Source of the DNA: Limonium bicolor
Lineage: Eukaryota > Streptophyta > Magnoliopsida > Caryophyllales > Plumbaginaceae
Direction: 5' to 3'
DNA length: 64,000 bases
NCBI GenBank assembly: GCA_023374045.1
Contig: CM041776.1
Span: 479,249,375-479,313,374 of the forward strand
Shown: positions 56,557 to 64,000 of the stretch, one piece after another
Position numbering within the stretch: position 1 is the stretch's first letter
Layout: each line of letters begins with the position of its first letter
The notes under the pieces: generated by a model
The model's database searches: none
What the model saw: the letters and a program-made list of their open reading frames with translations, nothing else
Told to the model about the DNA's origin: nothing
Position numbers and translations under genes: made by a program

Positions 56557-56569
56557 AAGTGTAGGGCCT
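56557..56569 (+). other. Polypurine tract of the gag-only element
   Basis: AAGTGTAGGGCCT directly precedes the 3' LTR start TGATAAGCC at 56570. Confidence 0.75.
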
Positions 56570-56772
56570 TGATAAGCCACAGACTTATCATATTTTATGG
56601 GTTAGATTTAGTATTATATTTATCTGGATAAAGTTATATATGTGTTATTTATGTTATATTATGCGTTAAAGTATATTATTTGTACATTCTTATGTTTTAT
56701 GCGTTTTATAGGCAAGGAACGAATCTCTAGGCAGAAATTCCATCAATGCCGGACTCGATGCCGGGTTGGTTC
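56570..56772 (+). repeat. First 203 bp of the gag-only element 3' LTR
   Basis: Matches 51831-52033. It breaks off at GGGTTGGTTC where the Ogre-like LTR TGTAGACACC begins. Confidence 0.95.
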
Positions 56773-57147
56773 TGTAGACACCAAAAATTCTCACCCCATA
56801 AAGCAAATTCTAAAATAATAAATAAATTAAAATGGGTCGTCGCCTTTCTTTTTCAAAAACATATTAGCGTGCGTGCCATAACGAAACCGTCATTTTATAA
56901 CCTTTTTCAAAGCATTTCATAAAAACACGATTTTCCAAAAAAATGAATTTCCAAACAATAATCCGGTTTTAAACTCATTCATCTCGTTTTATTTACTTAT
57001 CTTATTATTTACATCCCATAATTTCATGTATTAGATTAATCATCTTTTTTGGTATATACTTTCTCTTGGACTCGTAGCCTTTTAGAGGAATTACCCGGTC
57101 GAGATTAAAGATCTCGTATTACTTGTCTCACAAGAATATCGATTCCC

Positions 57148-57210
57148 GGCCTAGCGCAGTCGGCTAGCATGCTCTTTGAGTAACCAGTTGGTCTCGGGTT
57201 TAACTCTAGA
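57148..57210 (+). other. tRNA-like sequence with Pol III A and B boxes (1)
   Basis: A box TAGCGCAGTCGG at 57152-57163 is a perfect match to the tRNA A-box consensus. A B-box-like GGTTTAACTCT lies at 57197-57207, 45 bp later as in tRNAs. Acceptor-stem pairing is poor, so it is a tRNA-derived relic or a SINE-like head and not a functional tRNA. Confidence 0.45.
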
Positions 57211-57284
57211 TTGAGGCATTTCTTCTATTTTCGTTTAGCTCGCGATGGGGCTTTTGTTTTACTATCCACGGTTAATAACTGAAA

Positions 57285-57352
57285 GTTGCTATAGCTCAAT
57301 TGGTCAAGTACGCGGAGGGGTGTGGGGGATACTAAGTTTGAATCTCAGTATG
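57285..57352 (+). other. tRNA-like sequence with Pol III A and B boxes (2)
   Basis: A box TAGCTCAATTGG at 57292-57303 and B-box-like AGTTTGAATCTC at 57335-57346, spaced 43 bp. It lies 140 bp after the first such unit, same strand. No A-rich tail follows, so a simple SINE insertion is not obvious. Confidence 0.45.
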
Positions 57353-58069
57353 AGCATAACTCCTTTTATTTTGGCTTATTGTTGTTGGTGTCGGAGCACT
57401 CCGATCTCGGTAAGCCCAACATCATAGAGAACACCACAGTATGGTCAATTTCTTGGAAGAGCCGATCGCCCTCTTCAACACTCTCGCCATGCTTCTCGGT
57501 ACTCAACGCTGAAGAAGCCTGACTCCTTCAAAAAAAGCCATCTCCTTCGACCTTCTCCGGGAGGCAATCTTTCGATGATTCTTTTTTCATCTCCAGAAAC
57601 AAAAACTCCATCACCCATCCTTCCTTCTCCCACGGCTTCTCCCCCGACGGTTCTCTTCAACTTCCTCCTTCTCCCATCTTCATGCCTCCCAATCATCGAT
57701 TTTCTTCTTCGAACTTAGGAAACGAAAGAAACAAAACTCTATAAATTTTCTGCTTGTAGCCACAGCCGTTCGGACCTTCATTCTTCCAACCCACCCGATT
57801 CCCACTCTCGCAGTCTCTCCATCTCCAAAGAATGAAGAAAGGCCAGCCGACTACCCCAGCACCACATTCTATTCTCTGTCTTCGCAAGCTTCTTCTGGAA
57901 ATCCCTTCTATTTGGCTCATGAGTTGAACCCCGACATCCCGAATTAGAAGAAAACAAACCCTCTCTCAATTCACCACCAACACTGCCTTCGTCGAGAAAC
58001 CTAGAGAAGTTCCATCGTTCTCCCCATCGAGAACAAGGAACGAAACACTCGAACTCTCCATTCTCTTCA

Positions 58070-58340
58070 CATTGACTGGCGAACAAGGAGCATATTTGCA
58101 GCTCTGCTCATTCTCTCTTTACTCTCGTAAATTTGCAACCCGGCTGGCAAACAAAGCGTGCACTTGCGCTGCGCCTCCTTTATTCTCTACACCCACGGGA
58201 ATGCTTGCTGTCAAACAAGGAGAGCATGTGCTTCTACGGTAATTTTGCTACATCACTGGCGAAACAAGGAGCGTAGATGCTCCAGTCTCCATCCTTCTCC
58301 ACTCTCTCCAACATCGCAGGCAGAATAAGGAACATACATA
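58070..58340 (+). repeat. Degenerate repeats in the Ogre-like LTR
   Basis: A motif like CTGGCGAACAAGGAGC recurs at about 58075, 58143, 58210, 58255 and 58317, in drifting form at 45-70 bp spacing. Non-coding. Confidence 0.5.
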
Positions 58341-61300
58341 CTTCTCCTCTCTTAATAGAAGGAACATGCATAATCAGCCTCTGTAATCTCTTCACTCTAG
58401 ATAATTTTGCAAATTTATCTGGCGACTAAGTAACTCAAGTTCTGCTGCAAATAGATTTTGTTGCCTTCGATAGGAGTTCGGGAGGTGTTCCCCGTCAATC
58501 GCAAGCACCCGAGGCTCACTCCCTTCCTTTTCTCCTTGTCCATTCGATTATGTTCAACTACTAATATATTTGCTCATATAACGTGTTCTCTTTGATGGGT
58601 CTTTGCAGAAAACATGTGCTTCCCTCCCCGGTATTTATCCCTAACTTGAACGACTCTCCAAACTGTCAAGCTTAATGCATACTTGCGCCTGATATACATT
58701 ATGTATCACAGATCTTGCTCTCTGTCCTAAACCCCATCTTCTGGATATTTACTCTTGGTGTCGGTTGTCTGATCTTGCTTAAGATATATTTGACCGGCCA
58801 AAAATCTGAGGGTTGGTATCTGGTGTCTGGTATCGAGCACCGATTCTTATATCACTGGTTCATCGATTTTGATTGTCCCCTTGAACTGGTGTTTGTTGAC
58901 TCTTTAGCCTGTATTCCTTTTAGCTATTTGCAGGGAACCTATGTCACCATCTTCTCGTTCGAGCTACTCATACCGTCGTTGCGCCTGCTTTGAAATATAG
59001 CCATACTCACGCACTGCTCTTTTGTACTCTATCATTTCTTTTCGAATTGCCAATATCCATTATGACTGGGACGGTTGTATCTAAGCTTTGCGATTCATCC
59101 TTTCATTAGATGTCCTATTCTATTATATTCTATAATTTATACTGATGAGATCACTTGTTGGTGTTTTTGAGTTAAACTGCAGGAGACTCCACTTGGTTAC
59201 TTGCACATAACTACGGCCTTTTGTTCTTTGTTCCTCTAGATGTCTCATTTCTGAAGAAGGGTTGCAATTACTATAACCGATGCAGATTTACTGCTCCCTT
59301 CATCTATACTTTTTTTCTGTAAATACCGATTTGTTTTGATCAAGTGACTGATGCCCCTGTTATCTATTCGTTTTGTGCTTGGTGTTGTTCTCTTACAGGG
59401 AACTCCTGTCGGCATTCTGGTATTTTACCTATCCCCAGATAACCGCAGTCTGCTTGATCAATATATTGAAACCGCTCTGATTGAAATCTGCTTGATATCA
59501 TTGAAAGTGTGCTTATGTGTTAATTTCTGAAATAGAAGCTGCCTGGTGTGGTTACTGATTGTTGTTCATTGATGGTTACTCTGCCCTGCTCCTGAATATC
59601 TATCTGTTTGTTTTTGGTCGGTTCATGAGCACCTTGACTAGCCCCTTCTTTGTTCAGTCATAGTGGTGACACTGCAAAACTGTCCTGGCCTATTCTTTGG
59701 CTATCTTCTTTTTTTGTAGTGTAGGACCTTTTATTTGGTAATAGGGGAAAGTAGTGTGAAAGGATAGCTTTCTGGTTCTACCTCTCTTCTGCATAATCTG
59801 ATATAAGTAATAATTTAGGGCTTTTAGTTAATGGCCTGATGGGATTTTCAGATCCGGTTTTCATATTTGCTGCTATATAATCTGCAATCTGGTCACCCCA
59901 AAGGAAAAAATAGGTGACGGAACGACCAGAAAAGAAATAAGGGTGTTTGGCAATGTAGTTTACGCTTGATAAGCTAGTAACATTACGCTTCAAAATAATG
60001 TTGTTTGGGAATTTCTTATTATTATTATTTTTAATCTGTAAGTAGGATTAAAACATGATCGTTCACCTCAAGTTTCGGTTTGTATTTCTTGATGGTTTTG
60101 AAATCATTCATCGTTAGAATCTGTTCCCTGTATTCATATGTGCGTTATGCACATGTGCATATTCCATATTTAACTTGATTGCAATCAATCTTCAATTTAT
60201 TCCTTGTACACTAAATTATTTGCTAAGCCCTAGTTACTATGTCTTTAGGTCCTAGCCACTAGGATAGTGGGTGTCCCTTGGCACTTAGTGGGTCATGTGT
60301 CCTTCTTGGTCAAGGTGACACCCTAAACCCTAAAAACACACACCTTAAAAATGTGCATATGTATATATGTATATATGTAAATAATGAACTCATTTGTCCA
60401 AACCCAAAATTCTTCCAAAACACCTATTTCCTCTCCTTCCATCCTAAATCCAGAATTGTCTCAATTTTTCTAATGTTTTTTTTTCATTTCTGTATATAAA
60501 AACAAACTATTAATTTTCACATATTTTTCTTTATAAAACTTGGTTCAAAAGCCTAAAATAAAAAAAAATGGACAAATCCAAAAACCCAAAAAAAATTAAA
60601 AAAAAAATCATTCTATTCAAGCTTCATCAAATTTTCAAAAGAAACCATTTTGTGGAATTTCAAAGGAAAAACTCTTCTCACATCACAGAAAACTCTTCTA
60701 AAATACAGAAAGTTCTTCTCACATATACAGAAAGTTTTCTCCTAAAAACATCTTTTCAAAATCAGTGTTTCTTCATTGAGAATTCCGAACAACTTCAAAG
60801 ATTTTCTAATTCAGTTTTCAAGCTCCAAAAATAAATTGTTTTCGGGGAACATGTAATGTCTAACACCTTCAAATTTTCTTCCTTGTTAGACATCACTTGT
60901 CTCCCTTCCAAAAAATAAAAATCCGAGGCGGGGCACTGGGGTCATAACCTCCCTTGTCGCAGTCTGGATCTCTTTAGGCGGGGCATTAGGGTGACAAACC
61001 TCCCCTAATTGCAGCCTAGATTTCTACAAGGCGGGGCGCTAGGGAAGTAACGGTCTTCCTAGTTGCAGCCGGGATTTTAGAATCGTCTAGCTCCCTTCCA
61101 CTCGATTTCGATGTTTTGGTTTTTAATGTTTTAAAACCCGGGAGTTAGAGACGTTATTAGGGTTCGACCGAGGACATCTCCTTCATGGTGTTTCTCTCTG
61201 AACCCTACTTTTTCGACATAAATTCATTGCCCCATCTTTCGAGCCTCGGCACTTACCATTAATTAAGTGTCGTGTTCGAGGGGGTACATAGGGTAATCCC

Positions 61301-61584
61301 TCGGGATTATCCGCCCTTTTACAATAAAAAATGATTTCTTTGGTGTCAAAAACTTTAAGAGAGACAATTTTGACAGTCATTCCTCCAAACAATTCAGCCC
61401 ACCATCTCCTCACCCTAAATCGAAATATCCCAAAACCTTAACCCTTTCAGAATCTCAAATCCGAAAAACCCGAGATCTTTACCCAAACTTCAATTGCCTC
61501 ACATACTCAAATCATCATTCAAATTCCAACTCACCTTAAACTCAAATCCTCTTACAAATTCTAACTTCATTCAAACTTCTAAAG

Positions 61585-61720
61585 TCTCACAGACCCGAGC
61601 GTCTCATAGACTCAAACATCTCACGAACTCGAATGTCTCATAGACCCGAGTGTCTCACAGACTCAATCATTCTGAGATTTCAATGTCTCACAGACCTGGG
61701 CGTCTCACAGACTCACATCT
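61585..61720 (+). repeat. GTCTCACAGACCCGAG-type minisatellite in the Ogre-like LTR
   Basis: About seven units of 16-18 bp alternating CTCACAGACCCGAG and CTCATAGACTCAAA. The corresponding part of the other LTR copy (near 29090-29480) lacks this array. Confidence 0.65.
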
Positions 61721-62607
61721 CAAACCCAAAACTTCTCGAAACTCCAAACTCTAAACCTCAAACCCATCAAAACCCTTCGAAACTCCCAAATTCCCAAAAC
61801 ACTGAACTACGCAAGGTCTGATCTCAACAGGGAGTTGAGTACGTAGGCAGTCTATCTAGGGTGCGACCCTATTCCAAACAAAAAATCCTTTTCCCCTTCT
61901 AAGGTGGTTCTCATATCTCTCAAACCTTCTTCAGTTCTCACATACTTCAAACCCTCAGACACTAGGTCCCGTCTATTCATTCAACCTCAGACTTTTCCCA
62001 ATACTCATTCTATACCTGTCCGAATTAACCCGTTCTTCTTGGCGTTAGCTTGGCAGAAAAGCTCGCCTCATCCACTCTCTTCCTCAGCCCCCACTCAATC
62101 CTATCCTTGGCTTTTAAATGAATCTCTTTAATAAGGTTTTGAAAGAAGACAATCCTGACAATCGGAGACCGAGGTTTCCTCGGGCACCAATCCGAAGTCG
62201 TGGTCGTTGCCACTTCTGAGGGGTGTAACCCAGTACGAACCCACAATAGAATCTCTGCAAATGACCAGATAAGTCCTATCCATAAGCAACAATCAGAGTC
62301 AACCAACGGTTCTTAGAACCTTCCTCTTCCCTTCCTAGTTCCTTAGGTCAAACTAGGTGGCGACTCTAGTCAATTCCGCCTTATAGAGGCATAAGTCCGC
62401 GTGGGGCCCATTGAGAGCGGGTGTAGTGCTCACTAGCATTCCCCTTATGCTTTCTGGGAAAGACGGACGATAGAGTAGGTATTTGAGGGATGCCAAGAAT
62501 AACGGGTTTTCACCCTCCACAGAATGGCATTTTCTAGGATCTAGGCTTCTCAGTCAGACCATATTTAGATAGACCCCCCTCATACCGAAAAATCACCCTC
62601 CACAGAA

Positions 62608-62625
62608 TGGCGACTCTGCTGGGGA
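62608..62625 (+). other. Primer-binding site of the Ogre-like element
   Basis: TGGCGACTCTGCTGGGGA, identical to the site at 5236-5253 on the other strand. Confidence 0.85.
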
Positions 62626-64000
62626 GAACTTAAGTAAGTTTTTCTCATAAAACTTGGTTAAGGAAGACTGAACTCCATTCAAAATTGTCGGGATTCCCCC
62701 CACTTCTTTTAAAACCTTTAAGAGATTCTTTCCCAAAGCCTCTAGGATTATTCTACTCCACACTTAGAGTGTGTACCTGACGAGGACAGCTAGGACTTAT
62801 TAGATCCTCAACAAACATGACAACAATTGGGTTAATTGTTAGCTCACGATTAGAAAGAGACACTTAGGATTGAATGAAGCTAACTTCCCTTTAGGTTAAT
62901 AAACAACCAATTGGAATTACATCCTTCAAGACAAACATTTAGTAAATAGGTTGGTGCTAACTTCTCTGCTTTACTTATATGTTGTATGATTGTGGGGTGC
63001 ATTGGTTGGGTAGCTTAGGACATGCATTCCTCTGTGTCACCCGCTATATTCACGAGTCACGGGATGCCGATCGGTCCACGATTGATTCCCCATGAGTCGG
63101 GTCATTCATTTGAATGGTTATACCCACGGGGCGAGATGGTCATCGACCTACGTCTTGATACTCATGATCCAAATATATCCTCCATTATCCGAGTCTAAGC
63201 CAGCATATAGCGAACCATGAGCCTTCAGTGTCCAGCTGCCTAATCCGGTGTCTAAGACGGGTTTTACGGGTAGTCACCCCTTTGTATGCCGCCTGTCTGA
63301 CCACCCTTCTGTCTTACCCTGAAGATTGCATGGGCTCAGTTCTCCATTGTTCCTCTGCACCACGGGTGTCTCTAAAGCCCAATGTCACGCTACACGTCCA
63401 TAGAGGATCCCGTATTTACCGGATACCCATACATGGCACAACGTAGTCAGTGAATAATTTGGACTTTAGACACACCTGACCGTGCAGATGACGAGAGACC
63501 CGTTCCCATGCAGTACTTCCCCGAGTTTCCCGAAAAGTGGGGTGTTGTCGGATCATCACTGGCCGTGGCGTATGTTTCCTTATCATCTCGGGTGTCCTGA
63601 CCTTTCGAACTTAAGCACTCCGGACTTTCTTTATAACGTGCCCCGCATAAGAGAAAAACCCGAGAGATGATAGTGAAGGGACGATGGTTCCCCCGGTGAC
63701 ACGGAGCCATAATTGACCTGGAAAGTGATTATCCCAACATTAACACTTACAGCTCCACATTAAATACAACCACGATTTACTTCTTGCTGTACATGTGTGC
63801 AAACTGTTTTTTCAAACTAACCTGTTTTAAAATGTTCGGAATTCTCTTTTGTACGTCTCTTAAGGCTTTCTTATGAGCTCGTCTAATTTTGAATCTCATC
63901 TAAACTTTACTCATAAATATTTACGGTTTTAAACCTGCCACTTCATTTTTAAAAATGTTATTCCAAAACAATTTCCAAAAAATAGATTTCGAAAAACCTA
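62626..64000 (+). mobile_element. Leader of the Ogre-like element, continues off the window
   Basis: No gag or other protein is recognised. Short frames on both strands near 63230-63710 have no similarity I know. Ogre elements often carry a long leader and an extra ORF before gag, so coding sequence may begin beyond 64000. Confidence 0.5.

Larger units (their letters stand above)
51831..56772 (+). mobile_element. Gag-only (TR-GAG-like) Athila relative, interrupted in its 3' LTR
   Basis: Order on the + strand: 5' LTR (51831-53328), primer site, repeat-bearing leader, gag (54131-55523), 1-kb non-coding tail, polypurine tract, and the first 203 bp of the 3' LTR, which differs from the 5' LTR at about five positions (around 97.5% identical). 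There is no protease, RT or integrase between gag and the tail. It therefore depends on enzymes from a related Athila. The left flanking pentamer is GTAGT; the right end is displaced by the Ogre-like insertion at 56773. Confidence 0.85.
56773..62604 (+). mobile_element. Ogre-like 5' LTR, 5832 bp
   Basis: The start TGTAGACACCAAAAATT interrupts the LTR of the gag-only element, and the end ATCACCCTCCACA is followed three bases later by the primer site. No internal LTR or other element boundary is visible, so the LTR seems to be 5.83 kb, in the range known for Ogre elements. Its last 2 kb match 27749-30037. It contains tRNA-like boxes (57148-57350), degenerate repeats, a hydrophobic chance frame at 58715-58993, and two units of CCCTAAA at about 60321-60334. 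No real gene is recognised in it. Confidence 0.8.

Noticed and set aside
57475..58086. Overlapping - strand frames rich in Arg, Gly and Glu
   Set aside because: Antisense of CT-rich LTR sequence, which produces such frames by composition.
58715..58993. 92-codon hydrophobic frame in the Ogre-like LTR
   Set aside because: Could suggest a membrane protein, but it is isolated, lies in a T-rich LTR and has no recognisable motif.
60321..60334. CCCTAAACCCTAAA, plant telomere-like repeat
   Set aside because: Only two units in an LTR; common as a telo-box and no evidence of a telomere.
63228..63710. Frames of 72-87 codons on both strands near the right edge
   Set aside because: No similarity recognised; overlap each other on opposite strands in an element leader.
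1..64000. Search for CRISPR arrays, bacterial operons, riboswitches, phage or plasmid features
   Set aside because: Nothing of the kind; the tandem arrays have no spacer structure and all genes are of plant type.

Overview
This is a plant nuclear window, probably from a eudicot with a large repeat-rich genome. It is built almost entirely of nested transposable elements. I recognise one intact-looking host gene, a beta-type carbonic anhydrase with eight exons on the + strand at 44864-46315. No feature points to bacteria, plastid or mitochondrion. GT-AG introns, plant LTR-retrotransposon lineages (Tekay, Athila, Tat, Ogre-like, SIRE-like) and plant DNA transposons (hAT, Mutator, CACTA) all point to a flowering plant; I cannot name the species.

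Layout, left to right. 1-4190: a non-autonomous Tekay/Del-type element with 2.9-kb LTRs and only about 770 bp between them; its left LTR is cut by the window edge. 4191-6953: 5' leader, primer-binding site and LTR of an Ogre-like element on the - strand. 6964-7404: Ty1/copia Gag fragment. 7405-9114: 3' non-coding retroelement sequence with three polypurine-like tracts. 9115-20962: complete but decayed Athila element on the - strand (two 1.83-kb LTRs, tRNA-Asp primer site, gag, protease, RT/RNase H, integrase). 20963-21601: a 42-bp tandem array. 21602-27748: Tat-lineage element on the - strand with a second, archaeal-type RNase H. 27749-30037: 3' part of an Ogre-like LTR, headed by a 22-bp tandem array. 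30038-32679: hAT transposase pseudogene and hAT right end, inserted in a CACTA fragment (32680-33060). 33061-36922: 3' part of a SIRE-like copia element (extra ORF, second small ORF, LTR). 36923-37137: inverted Ogre-LTR scrap. 37138-39110: Mutator-like transposase pseudogene lacking its catalytic core.

39111-46738 is the most host-like island: AT-rich DNA with a fold-back element (40484-41512), a 146-bp hAT MITE with target duplication (43210-43355), a possible LINE tail and the carbonic anhydrase gene. To its right lie a second, broken Athila-like element on the - strand (about 46739-51830) carrying a clean SIRE-like solo LTR (48764-49825, target duplication GGTGG). A gag-only Athila relative on the + strand (51831-56772) follows. 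A third Ogre-like element on the + strand has a 5.83-kb LTR (56773-62604) and a leader that runs off the window.

The nesting gives relative ages. A CACTA copy was hit by a hAT, which was interrupted by an Ogre-like LTR that now abuts a Tat element, whose 3' array abuts an Athila. On the right, an Athila-like copy was hit by a SIRE (now solo LTR) and by the gag-only element, which was in turn hit by an Ogre-like element. All element ORFs carry frameshifts or stops, so nothing here looks capable of autonomous movement. I found no clearly new functional system. The observations most worth checking are the discordant flanks and patchy LTR divergence of the first Athila, repeated polypurine-tract motifs, CCGG-motif clusters in two LTR families, tRNA-like A/B boxes inside the giant LTR, a candidate 84-bp intron inside a Tat RNase H, and the gag-only element. 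Percent identities are by eye.
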